Positions 38,001 to 48,400 of a stretch of 64,000 nt of DNA are shown in pieces. The notes beneath the pieces were generated by a model, which saw nothing but the letters and a program-made list of their open reading frames with translations, searched no databases and had not been told where the DNA came from. Made by a program: the position numbers and the translations under genes. Within the stretch, counting starts at the first letter, position 1. Each line of letters starts with the position of its first letter. The DNA is from Mycobacterium szulgai (lineage in GTDB: Bacteria > Actinomycetota > Actinomycetes > Mycobacteriales > Mycobacteriaceae): NCBI RefSeq assembly GCF_002116635.1, contig NZ_LQPW01000145.1, positions 1 to 64,000 on the forward strand, given 5' to 3'.

Positions 38001-39361
38001 AGATGAACGTCCTGCATCTCGGCGTCGAAGTCGGCGCCTCGGGCTACTTCGGACCGATAGCGATCCCCGACATCGTGCTGAGCCTGGACGGGCCGCTGCA
38101 ACTGGTGGTGGGCGGGCCGGACTACGTCCTGGAAATAACCGGCACTGCCGGCGTCGGGCCCATTTCCCTTCCGCTGCTTAATATTCCGGCGGCTCCGGGC
38201 TTCGGCAACTCCACCACCGGACCGGCTTCCGGCTTCTTCAACAGCGGAACGGGCAGCGCGTCGGGCTTCGGCAACTTCGGCGGCAACGTCTCCGGGCTCT
38301 TCAATTCGCTGGCAGCCAATTCACAAGCGGCCGGGCACATCTCGGGCTTCCTCAACGCCGGGGCCCTGCAGTCCGGCGTGCTGAATCTGGGCAATACCGT
38401 CTCCGGGTTGCTCAACACCAGCACGCTGGACCTCTCCACACCGGCGCTGATCTCGGGTCTGGGCTTCACCGACATCGGTCACCTGCTGGGCCACTTCAAT
38501 CTGGGCTCCGGCAACGCGGGAAGTTTCAATCTGGGGCCGGACAACTCGGGCAGCTTCAACCTGGGCTTCTGGAATTCGGGCAGCTACAACTTCGGCTTCG
38601 TCAACGCGGGCAGCCACAACTTCGGCATCGGGAATTCCGGCAGCGGCAACATCGGTATCGGCCTCACCGGCAACAACCAATTCGGCATCGGCGGGTTCAA
38701 CTCGGGCGCGGCAAACTTCGGCCTGTTCAATTCGGGCGTCGCGAACATCGGCTTCGGAAACTCCGGCACCGGAAATATCGGTTTCTTCAACTCCGGCACG
38801 GGAAACTTCGGCATCGGAAACTCCGGCAACTTCAACTTGGGCATCAGCAATACCGGCAGTTCGAACACGGGCTTCTTCAACGCCGGCAACCACAACCTCG
38901 GTTTCAACAATGCCGGAAGCTTCAACAAGGGCGCATTCAACCCGGGCGACCATAACCTCGGCCTGGGCAACACCGGCGACGACAACATGGGCGCCTTCAT
39001 ATCCGGCGACGGAAACAACGGCCTGCTGTGGCGGGGCGCGGGCCGGGGTCAAATCTCCTTGTCCTACAACGCCGTTCTTCCCACCATCCCGTACACCTGG
39101 GAATTGGATACTCCGCCCTATATCCCGATCCTGGGCACCGTGGGCCCGCTGACTCTGCACGCTGTCGACATCTTCATTCCCATACACATCGTCATCTCGC
39201 AGAATCTGGGCCTGCCCGATATTCCGGTGTACGACACGTACGCGTCCGTCACCATCCCGGACACCAGCCTGTTCCCGGCGACTCCACTGGACTTCAGCTA
39301 CCTACTGCCTTATCACCTGCAGGGAACCGGCGCCTTGGGCCCGTTCAAGTTCGGCTTCTGA
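32063..39361 (+). CDS. Giant PPE-MPTR family protein (2432 aa)
   Basis: The PPE domain covers residues 1 to ~180 (MSFVTLPPEINSRRMYTGLG, with a W-x-G-like WRG). It is followed by MPTR repeats (NxGxxNxG). Six supermodules are visible, each with an MPTR run, a marker (GFFWRGDxQGL or a variant near residues 396, 788, 1163, 1532, 1926 and 2322), a ~100-residue beta-rich MPTR-free spacer (INIPI, GGPDTSIDI) and a TTGPSSGFFNSG restart. The last module ends at GPFKFGF without restarting. PPE-MPTR proteins are ESX-5 substrates of the cell envelope. The ATG follows the motif AAGGCAAGG at a long spacing. Confidence 0.92.
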   Translation: MSFVTLPPEINSRRMYTGLGSGPMAAAATTWEELAAELETAAASFGSAASGLAGDLWRGAASIAMTAAAAPYLDWLVVAAAQAGHAAIQAKAAVDAYEAAVAATVHPATVAANRTLLSVLAQSNWLGLNAPAIAAIEAQYEQIWAQDLAALFAYNSTAEQIVSALTIPWNALVDVVERIPGLASVVPALVGGSFANTGVQNFGVGNFGSFNLGSANLGSFNVGPANLGTFNQGIGNSGNFNVGIANNGNHNIGIANFGSNNIGIGLTGDNQIGINLAGGFNSGHNNIGLFNSGNNNVGFFNSGSGNWGIGNPGNFNAGWLNSGSFNTGFLNAGSANTGFFNAGSFNTGFQNSGDGNTGFYNAGRYNTGFSNFGDFNTGFYNIGNYDTGVYVVGNYSNGFLTFGDYKNLIGLDVSITIPAMPLTKAINILLNSPYTFGGSEFQIPGFYFPRQSVSGGGIEFFFFGPLDIPASTISIPVWTITLGTPAINVNATGQVDPLTIHFIDIPRAPGFFNSTTGPSSGFFNSGTGSASGFGNFGGLGSKASGFLNIAAGQSGVSGLQNVGAAVSGIANIGNSVSGIYHTTSQSLPVSLNLGFGNAGSFNLGTANLGNFNLGPANLGDFNQGFGNAGSFNLGFANTGDHNIGFANTGSNNVGIGLSGDGRFGIGGLNSGEGNFGLFNSGSGNVGFFNSGSGNIGIANSGVGNLGIGNPGNFNTGISNAGNANTGWFNIGNANSGVGNTGSGNTGSFNAGNHNTGYFNSGNLNTGVGNSGNINTGAFNSGNMNNGFFWRGDLQGASGAEFSIYIPEYTAHVNVSIPINIPIGVVDSGNVVFHGISMNSVPYGILGLTAGTITSLNVPPINLMFSTPLPTIVVGGPDTSIDITVKAGIGPARLSLFGIPPGTGFGNSTTAPSSGFFNTGPGSASGFGNIGANASGLFNTAAGLGVSGFNNAGNTLSGLANFGSHAAELFHGGAPSTNIGGLNTGVFNLGLANAGRFNLGVADIGDFNQGFSNAGSYNFGFANTGSHNIGFANTGDYNIGIGLTGNTQFGWGGLNSGSNNIGLFNSGSNNIGFFNSGAGNLGIGNPGNHNFGIGNIGQANTGIFNTGSFNFGNFNSGSFNTGGFNRGDYNTGYFNTGSYNTGLANSGNVNTGAFIAGNYDNGFFWRGDHQGLIGVDVGINLPDAGIPWHFDVNVPIDIPVTAVLGSVTLQGFTIPPVSLDIINQDLVTVGPVSLSDLTITLPSITIQLGSPDTAIDIAGSGVVGPVRLSLLHLPAVPGFGNTTAGPSSGFFNAGPGSKSGFGNVDANVSGLLTHALTGAAIPAGPANFSSWGPLAVNLAPANLGNYNIGLANLGDFNQGLANAGSYNLGFANTGSHNVGFGNTGSYNSGIGLTGDHQTGFGGFNSGSGNIGLFNSGTGNIGLFNSGTGNIGVGNSGSGNFGIDNPGRYNTGIGNTGIANTGFFNAGNINMGIGNTGNYNTGNFNAGSTNTGSFNAGDLNTGYFNSGDLNTGMWNSGNINTGAFNAGSMDNGFFWKEDSRGLLGGGYAIHIPEIGFGFDIGIPLNIPISVELGSLIISPFHLAPLGVHFATDFLPDIHVGSISIPQIQTDLPTVQLLIGGPDTSFEVITHAGIGPVDIPLLDIRPTAGFANSTTGPSSGFFNSGSGSSSGFGNIGINSGFFNLATHGLGNSGFQNAGTLQSGFANWGSTMSGVLGTGPADFAPAFASGFATPEFRLNVGSFNLGPVNLGSFNFGPANSGSYNVGFINIGNHNYGFTNTGSYNIGFANTGSHNFGIGLTGDNQVGIGGLNTGGNNIGLFNSGNNNIGFFNSGSGNFGILNSGSQNAGLANTGTANTGFFNVGNVNTGVGNTGNYNTGNFNAGSANTGSLNTGDYNTGYLNSGNYNTGLANSGDINTGAFISGNMNDGLFWRGDREGLFSFSYAINIPEIPAHLDVKIPLNIPITGDMTPLTVHSIFIGAPSVEMNVLHLGVEVGASGYFGPIAIPDIVLSLDGPLQLVVGGPDYVLEITGTAGVGPISLPLLNIPAAPGFGNSTTGPASGFFNSGTGSASGFGNFGGNVSGLFNSLAANSQAAGHISGFLNAGALQSGVLNLGNTVSGLLNTSTLDLSTPALISGLGFTDIGHLLGHFNLGSGNAGSFNLGPDNSGSFNLGFWNSGSYNFGFVNAGSHNFGIGNSGSGNIGIGLTGNNQFGIGGFNSGAANFGLFNSGVANIGFGNSGTGNIGFFNSGTGNFGIGNSGNFNLGISNTGSSNTGFFNAGNHNLGFNNAGSFNKGAFNPGDHNLGLGNTGDDNMGAFISGDGNNGLLWRGAGRGQISLSYNAVLPTIPYTWELDTPPYIPILGTVGPLTLHAVDIFIPIHIVISQNLGLPDIPVYDTYASVTIPDTSLFPATPLDFSYLLPYHLQGTGALGPFKFGF

Positions 39362-39495
39362 GCCTGCACGCGCCGGCCACCGACGCGACACGCGCTCGTA
39401 ATCTTTGACGTCCCAAAGCCGATCCTGGATCCGACATCTGTTGAATAATCGTCACTGCTGAGCCATTCCGGCGCTCAACAGTAGGGACAGGTGAT

Positions 39496-42400
39496 GTGAG
39501 CTTCGCGGTCCTTCCTCCCGAAATCAATTCGGCGCGACTGCTTCTTGGCGCGGGGCTGGAGCCGATGTTGAGTGCGGCGGCGGCCTGGGACGGACTCTCC
39601 AGCGAGCTGGGTGCGGCGGCAAACCAGTTCTCGTCGGTGACCGCGAACCTGGTGGGTTTCTCGTGGCAGGGGCCGGCGTCAATGGCGATGGCCGGCGCGG
39701 CGGCCCCGTATCTGGGCTGGTTGTCGGCGGCGGCGGCACAAGCCGACGAGGCGGCCACCCAGGTCCGGCTGGCGGCGGCCGCGTTCGAGGCGGCGCTGAC
39801 CGCGACGGTCCACCCGGCCGTGATCTCGGCCAACCGCACACAGTTTGTCTCGCTGGTGATCTCGAACCTACTGGGGCAGAACGCCCCGGCGATCGCCGCG
39901 GCCGAATCCCAGTACGAGCAGATGTGGGCCCAGGATGTGGCCGCGATGTTCGGCTACTACTCCGGCGCCTCGGCCGCCGTCTCCGGGCTGACCCCCTTCG
40001 CGGCGGCTGCGCCCAGTGCGATCGGCGTTCTGGCGCAACGACTGGCCCGCAATCTGGGCCTGGCGAACGTCGGCCAGGGCAACGTCGGCAACGGCAACAT
40101 CGGAAACTTCAACATCGGTTCGGGCAACATCGGCTCGAACAACATCGGCAGCGGCAACAACGGCAGCGGGAACTTCGGGTTCGGCAACGTGGGTCCGGGG
40201 CTGACAGCGGCGCTGAACAACATCGGCTTCGGCAACACCGGCAGCGGAAACATCGGCTTCGGCAACACCGGCGACAACAACATCGGCTTCGGCAACACCG
40301 GCAACGGCAACCGCGGCATCGGGCTCACCGGCAACGGTGCGCAAGGGTTCGGCGGCCCGAACTCGGGCACCGGCAACATCGGTCTGTTCAACTCCGGCAC
40401 CAACAACATCGGAATCGGCAACTCGGGCACCGGAAACTGGGGCATCGGGAACTCCGGCAACAGCTACAACACCGGCATCGGAAACTCCGGCGACGCCAAC
40501 ACGGGCTTCTTCAACGCGGGTCTGGCCAACACCGGCATCGGCAACGCGGGCAATTTCAACACCGGTAGCTACAACCCGGGCTCCAGCAACACCGGCGGCT
40601 TCAACATCGGCAGCTACAACAGCGGCTATTTCAACACCGGTAATTACAACACCGGCCTCGCGAACAGCGGAAACGTCGACACTGGACTTTTGATTTCCGG
40701 CAACAACAGTAATGGTTTCCTGTGGCGGGCCGACAATCAAGGCTGGTTCTACGGACAAAACGGCCCGGGCCTGGGGAACACGACCACCCTGTTCTCGTCC
40801 GGATTCTTCAACAGCGGGCAGGGCAGCGCATCCGGAATCCTCAACTCCGGCGCCAACAATTCCGGCATCCTCAATTCCTCACTGGGCGCGATAGGCAATT
40901 CCGGTTTCGCCAATACGGGTATCCAGGAATCGGGTCTGTTCAACTCCGGCAACACCATTTCGGGTTTGCTCAACTCGAGCCTGACGGCGGTCACGATACC
41001 GGCGTACACCTCGGGTGTCCTCAACACCGGCAGCAACCTGTCCGGGTTCTTCCGCGGGCCCACGACCTTCAATATCGGCTTTGCCAACGTGGGAATCGGG
41101 AACATTCTCAGCAATGCCAACGTGGGCAATTACAACATCCTCGCGAATGCGAACGTCGGCAGTGTCAACATCCTGGGCAGTGGCAACCTCGGCGATTACA
41201 ACATAGTGGGCAGCGGCAACTGGGGCAGCTACAACTTTTTCGGCAGCGGCAATATCGGCAACCAAAACCTGGGCAGCGCAAATATCGGCAATCAGAACTT
41301 CGGCGCCGCCAACATCGGCATATCGAACATCGGTTTCGGCAACCTGGGGAACGGCAATGTCGGCCGCGGCAACGTCGGAGACAACAACAACGGATTCGCC
41401 AATGCCGGCAACTTGAACCGCGGCTTCGCCAATACCGGCAACAGCAATACCGGCTTCGGCAATACCGGCAACAACAGCTTCGGTATCGGGCTCACCGGGG
41501 ACAACCAGGTCGGCATCGGCGCCCTGAATTCGGGCATCGGTAACAACGGCTTCTTCAATTCGGGCACCAACAATGTCGGCCTGTTCAACGCGGGCACCGG
41601 AAACTGGGGCATCGGCAACTCCGGCACCGGCAACGTCGGCGTGCTGAACGCCGGCACCGGCAACTGGGGATTCGAGAACCCCGGCACCGGCAACACCGGC
41701 TGGTCCAACGCGGGCAGTTACAACTCGGGCCTGATGAACGCCGGCCTGCTGAACTCGGGCTGGCTCAACGCCGGCAGCTACAACACCGGCGGGTTCAACG
41801 TCGGCCAAACCAACACCGGCAGCTACAACGTCGGCAACGTCAACACCGGCTTCTTCAACCCCGGCGACACCAACACCGGCTTCTTCAACCCCGGCGACGT
41901 CAACACCGGCGCCTTCGACACCGGCAGCTTCAACAACGGCATTTTCGTCGCCGGCAACAACCAGGGCCAGATATCCCTGCACCTGTCGTACACCACTCCG
42001 TACGTCCCGATAAACGAACAGATGATCATCCCGGTCGATAGCGTGATGAACCTTGGCGGCCAAGTCATTCCGGTCACGGTGGCCGGTACGGTCTTCCCCA
42101 AAACCTATTACCTGGGCGGCTTCTTCTACTTCGGTCCGGTCATCCTCGGCGGGTCCGCCATCACCATTCCCAACGTGACGGTGGGCATCGGCGGCCCGAA
42201 CATCAACGTTCCCATCACTTTCGTGGGCGCCATCGAAAGCCGCACCATCACGTTCATCGACATCGAGCCCGCCCCCGGATTCGGAAACAAGACCACCAAC
42301 CCCTCGTCCGGTTTCTTCAACTCCGGCGCCGGCGGCACCTCTGGCTGGGGCAACTTCGGTGCCACCACTTCGGGCTGGTTGAACAGCGGTTTGAGTGGCG

Positions 42401-45400
42401 CACTGGGCAATTCGGGTTTTCAGAACTTCGGCTCGCTGCAGTCGGGCTGGGCGAACCTGGGTAACAGCGTCTCGGGTTTCTACAACACCAGCACGGCGAA
42501 TCTCACTACGCCGGGCAACGTTTCGGGCTTTTCGAACATCGGCACCGACCTGTCGGGTCTGGTGCGCGACAACAATGGCACCTTCTTCAATCTGGGCCTC
42601 GGCGACCTGGGCCGGCTGAATGTGGGCAGCGGCAACATCGGCGATTTCAATTTCGGCGGCGGCAACATCGGCAGCCTGAACATCGGCAGCGGCAACATCG
42701 GCAGCCTGAACTTCGGCAGCGGCAACATCGGCAGCGGCAACATCGGGTTCGGCAACGCCGGTCCCACACTGACCGCGGCGCTCAACGACATCGGCTTCGG
42801 CAACACCGGCAGCAACAACTACGGCTGGGGCAACACCGGTGACAACAACATCGGCTTCGGCAACACCGGCGACAACAACATCGGCATCGGACTCACCGGC
42901 AGCGGCCAGGTGGGCATCAACTTCGCCGGCGGGTTCAACTCCGGTACCGGCAATATCGGCTTGTTCAACTCCGGCAGCAACAACATCGGTATCGGCAACT
43001 CCGGCAGCGGAAACTTCGGCTTCGGCAACTCCGGCAGCCTCAACACCGGCATCGGCAACAGCGGCAGCACCAACACCGGCCTGTTCAACGTCGGCATCGC
43101 CAACACCGGCTTCTCCAACGCCGGCAATTACAACAGCGGTTGGTACAACGCGGGTGATGCCAACACCGGCATCGCCAACCGCGGCAGCTACAACACCGGC
43201 CTGTACAACGCCGGCAACTACAGCACCGGCTTGGCCAACCAGGGCGCCATCGACACCGGCGCGTTCATCACCGGCGACATGGGCAACGGCATCATGTGGC
43301 GCGGCGATTCCGAAGGCCTCTGGGGCTCGAGCTACGTCATCCATATCCCCGAAATCCCCGGCCACGTCGACATCACCGCACCCATCAACATTCCCATCAC
43401 GGCCGGTTTCACCAACACCCTGTACAGCGGAATCACGTTGGAGGACGTCCACTTCGGGTTCACCCCGGCCGTCGGTGGCGTCCCAATCCTGGCCGGGGTG
43501 ATCAACTCGGTCACCGTTCCGCCGGTGACGGGCACCGGCCCCCAGGTGGTGTTCAACATCGGCGCGCTGGACGGTTCGACCAAGATCTTCGTCCCGGCCA
43601 CGGCGACCCTCGGCCCCGCCGACTGGACGGTCTTCAACATCCCGGCGCAGACCGGCTACTTCAACTCGACGGCCAACCCGTCCTCGGGCCTGTTCAACCT
43701 CGGCAGCGGAACCGTATCGGGCTTCGGCAATCTCGGCTCCAACGTCTCGGGTTTCCAGAACTATGCCAACGGCGCAACGTCGGGCTTCAAGAACTACGGC
43801 GGCCTGCAATCGGGCATCGCCAACTTCGGCACCGCCGTCTCGGGCCTGTTCAACACCGGAGTCGGAACACCGGCCAACGTCTCGGGTGTGCTCAACCACG
43901 GCGCCAACATCGCGGGCTTCTTCCGCGATCAGGTGGCCGGGGTGACGACGTTCAATTTGGGGTTGGCCAACCTCGGCGCCAACAACGTCGGCTTCGGAAA
44001 CGTCGGCGACTTCAACATCGGCCTGGGGAACCTGGGAACGGCCAACCTCGGCAGCGCAAACCTGGGCAGCTACAACATCTTCGACGGCAACCGCGGCTCA
44101 TACAATTTCGGCCCCGGCAACTTCGGCGACTACAACATCGGCCTGGCCAACCTGGGCAACTACAACTTCGGCTTCGGCAACGCCGGCAGCTCCAACCAGG
44201 GCTTCGCCAACACCGGCAGCAACAACATCGGGTTCGCCAACACCGGCAGCAACAACATCGGTATCGGGCTCACCGGCAACAACCAGCAAGGCTTCGGTGC
44301 CTGGAACTCCGGCACCGGCAACAGTGGCTTCTTCAACTCCGGCACCAACAACGTCGGCTTGTTCAACTCCGGCAGCGGCAACATCGGGATCGCCAACTCC
44401 GGCACCGGGAACTGGGGCATCGGCAACACCGGCGACACCAACACCGGCATCCTCAACGCCGGCAACGTCAACACCGGATTCCTGAACCCGGGCAACGTCA
44501 ATACCGGCGTCGGCAATGTCGGCGGCTACAACTCCGGCAGCTTCAACGTGGGCAGCTTCAACACCTTCGGCCTGAACCCCGGCTCCTACAACACGGGTCA
44601 TCTGAACCTCGGCGACTACAACACCGGCTTGGGCAACTCCGGCAACGTCGACACCGGATTCTTCAACTCCGGCAACTACAGCAACGGTTATCTGTGGCGC
44701 GGCGATTACCAGGGTCTGTGGGGCATCGACTGGACCGTCTCGGTTCCCGACACCGCCATCCCGCTGCACATGCACGTCCCGATCTACCTCAACGTCCCCA
44801 TCAACGGCACCCTGGGCGTCTTCACCATGTTCGGCTTCGTCATTCCGCCGGTGACCGTCGACGTGAGTTTCTTCGGCATCAGCACCAAGGTGGTCGAAGT
44901 CAATGCGATCTTCATTCCGAACATTGCGATCAGCCTGCCGCCGATAGGCATGAACATCGGCGCCGGCCCGGACCCGCTGATCGACATCGGCGGCAACGGC
45001 GGCCTGCTGCCCATCAAGATCCCGACCCTCAATATCCCAGCGACACCGGGCTTTTCGAACTCCACCACCGCGCCGTCGTCGGGTTTCTTCAACTCCGGCT
45101 CCGGTACCGTGTCCGGCTTCGGCAATACCGGCCGCAACAGTTCCGGATTCCTCAACCTCACCTCCGGCACTTCGGGAATCTCCGGATTCAAGAACTTCGG
45201 CGACCTGCTCTCCGGGATGTCCAACTTCGGCAACAACGTCTCCGGCTTCCTCAACACCAGCACGCTGGGTCTGGCGATGCCCGGCAATATCTCCGGCGTC
45301 GAGAACATCGGCAACAACATCGCCGGCTTCTTCAACAACAACCCGATCGCCAATGTCGGCTTCGCCAACATCGGCAGCGGCAACGTCGGCGGCGGAAACC

Positions 45401-48400
45401 TCGGCAGCAACAACTTCGGCTTTGGAAACGTCGGCAGCGGCAACTTCGGCAGCGGCAATATCGGCGACTTCAACTTCCTGTCCGGAAACCGGGGCAGCTA
45501 CAACATCGGCCCCGCAAACCTGGGCGACTACAACGTCGGTCTGGGCAACTTCGGCAACTACAACTTCGGCCTCGGCAACCTGGGCAGCAACAACCAGGGC
45601 TTTGCCAACAACGGCAGCAACAACATCGGGTTCGCCAACACCGGCAGCAACAACATCGGGATCGGCCTGTCCGGCAACGGACAGTTCGGCTTCGGCGGCC
45701 TCAACTCGGGCAGCGGCAACACCGGCCTGTTCAACTCCGGCACGAACAACGTCGGCTTCTTCAACTCGGGCACCGGCAACGTCGGCATCGGCAACTCGGG
45801 TACCGGCAACTTCGGCATCGGCAACGCCGGCGTGGCCAGCACGGGTATCGGCAACGTGGGCCCGGGGAACTGGGGCCTATGGAATGCCGGAAGCGGCAAT
45901 ACGGGCATCGCCGATGCGGGTACCTACAACACCGGTCTCTACAACGTCGGCACCACCAACACCGGCTTCGCCAACCCGGGCGACTACAACACCGGTAGCT
46001 ACAACACCGGCAGCTTCAACACCGGCGGTTTCAACTCGGGCGACTACAACACCGGCCATTTCAACAGCGGCGACTACAACACCGGTCTGGCGAACCCCGG
46101 AAACGTCAACACCGGCGCCTTCAACGCCGGCAATTACAACAACGGCATGTTCTGGCGCGCCGACTACCAGGGCCTGATCGGCGTTCACTACGCGTTCTAC
46201 GTGCCGCAATTCCCGGTGCTGACCTTCGACATCAACATCCCGATCAACATTCCAATCCACGCCGATTTCAACACCCTGGCCGTCAACGGCTTCACCATCC
46301 CGCCGATCACCATCAACGCCCTGCAGATCACCAACTTCAGCATCGGGCCCATCACCATCCCGACCATCACCGGAACCCTGCCGGTCATCGACGTCACCAT
46401 CGGCGGACCCGACAACGGGATTCCCATCGCCATTCGCAGTGGCGCCGGCCCCGTCAACATCACGCTGCTCGACATCCAGCCCGCTCCCGGCATCGGCAAC
46501 ACCACCAGCAGCCCTTCGTCGGGCTTCTACAACAACGGCACCGGAACCGTGTCCGGGTTCGGAAACCTCGGCGCCAACCTCTCCGGCTTCCGCAACACCA
46601 ACATCGGCACCCTGGGCAGCTCGGGCTGGCAGAACTTCGGCTCGCTGCAGTCGGGCTGGGCCAACCTGGGCAACACCGTGTCGGGCTTTTACAACACCAG
46701 CACCGCCGACCTCGCCACCGCGGGCCACCTCTCGGGCCTGGCGAACTTCGGTACCGACCTGTCCGGCCTGTTCCGCGGCCCGGCTGGAACACCCGTCATC
46801 AACCTCGGTCTGGCCGACCTGGGCCACGGAAACCTCGGCAGCGGAAACGTCGGCGACTTCAACATCGGCAGCGGCAACCTGGGCAACGCCAACTTCGGCT
46901 TCGGAAACGTCGGCGACGCCAACTTCGGCAACGGCAACATCGGCAGCGGAAACTTCGGCTTCGGCAACGCCGGCCCGGGGCTGACGGCCGCACTGCACAA
47001 CATCGGCTTCGGCAACACCGGCAGCGGCAACGTCGGCTGGGGCAACACCGGCGACGGCAACTTCGGGTTCGGCAACACCGGCACCGGCAACATCGGCATC
47101 GGCCTGACCGGTAACAACCAGGTCGGGTTCGGCCCGCTGAACTTCGGCACCAACAACATGGGCCTGTTCAACCTGGGCGACAACAACGTCGGAATTGCCA
47201 ACGCCGGCAACGGAAACCAGGGTTGGGCCAACGCCGGCAACGGCAATATCGGCCTGTTCAACACCGGCAACAACAACGTCGGCATCGGGCTCACCGGCGA
47301 CAACCAGTCCGGGTTCAGCTCGCTGAACTCCGGCTTCGCCAACACCGGATTCTTCAACGCGGGCACCAGCAACACCGGATTGTTCAACTCCGGCACCGCC
47401 AATTTCGGCCTGTTCAACTCCGGCACCGGCAACATCGGCATCGGCAACATGGGCACCGGCGGAATCGGCATCGGCCTGTCCGGAAACAACCAGATTGGAA
47501 TCGGCGGCACCAACTCCGGCAGCTTCAACATCGGCCTGTTCAACTCGGGCACCGGCAACGTCGGTTTCGGCAACTCGGGCACCGGAAACTGGGGCATCGG
47601 CAACACCGGCACCGGCAACACCGGTATCGGCAACACCGGCACCGGCAACTCCGGCCTGTTCAACACCGGCAACTTCAACACCGGCATCGCCAATCCCGGC
47701 GACTACAACACCGGGGCCTTCAACATCGGCAACCTCAACACCGGATTTTCCAACCGGGGCGACTTCAACACCGGTTCTTACAACACCGGCAACTACAACA
47801 CCGGTTGGTCCAACGCCGGCAACTACGACACCGGCGCCTTTATCACCGGCAGCTCGGACAACGGCTTCTTCTGGCGGGCGGACCGCCAGGGCCTGCTGTC
47901 CTACAACTACACGATCGTCATGGATCGGATCCCGGCCTACCTCACCGTCGACGCCCCGGTCAACATCCCGATCGTCGGCACCATCACCAACATCTCCATC
48001 CCCGCGGTCACCATTCCGCAGATCCCCGCCAGCGGAACCGTGGATCTGGCCATCATCTCGGGCACGGTCTTCGCCCCGATCGGCCCGATCAACATCCACG
48101 GCGGCGACCCCTCGGCCCCGTCGAACACACCGATCGTGATCGACTTCGGCACCCAGCCCGCGATCAAGATGAACATCGGCGCCCCGGACGGCTCGACCAT
48201 CATCCACATCGGTGGAACCGGCGGGTTCGGCCCCGCCTACGTCCCGCTCATCGACCTCAAGCCCACCCCCGGCTTCTTCAACTCCACGACCGCGCTGTCG
48301 TCGGGCTTCGTCAACTGGGGTACCGGCAGCGCGTCGGGCTTCTTCAACTTCGGCAACAACTCGGGACTGGCCAACGTGGCCATCGGGGCCATCGGCAACT

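Noticed and set aside
39438..39481. CTGTTGA/TCAACAG inverted repeat before the second PPE gene
   Set aside because: Seven-base arms 30 bases apart are weak; not convincing as an operator or HAIR site.
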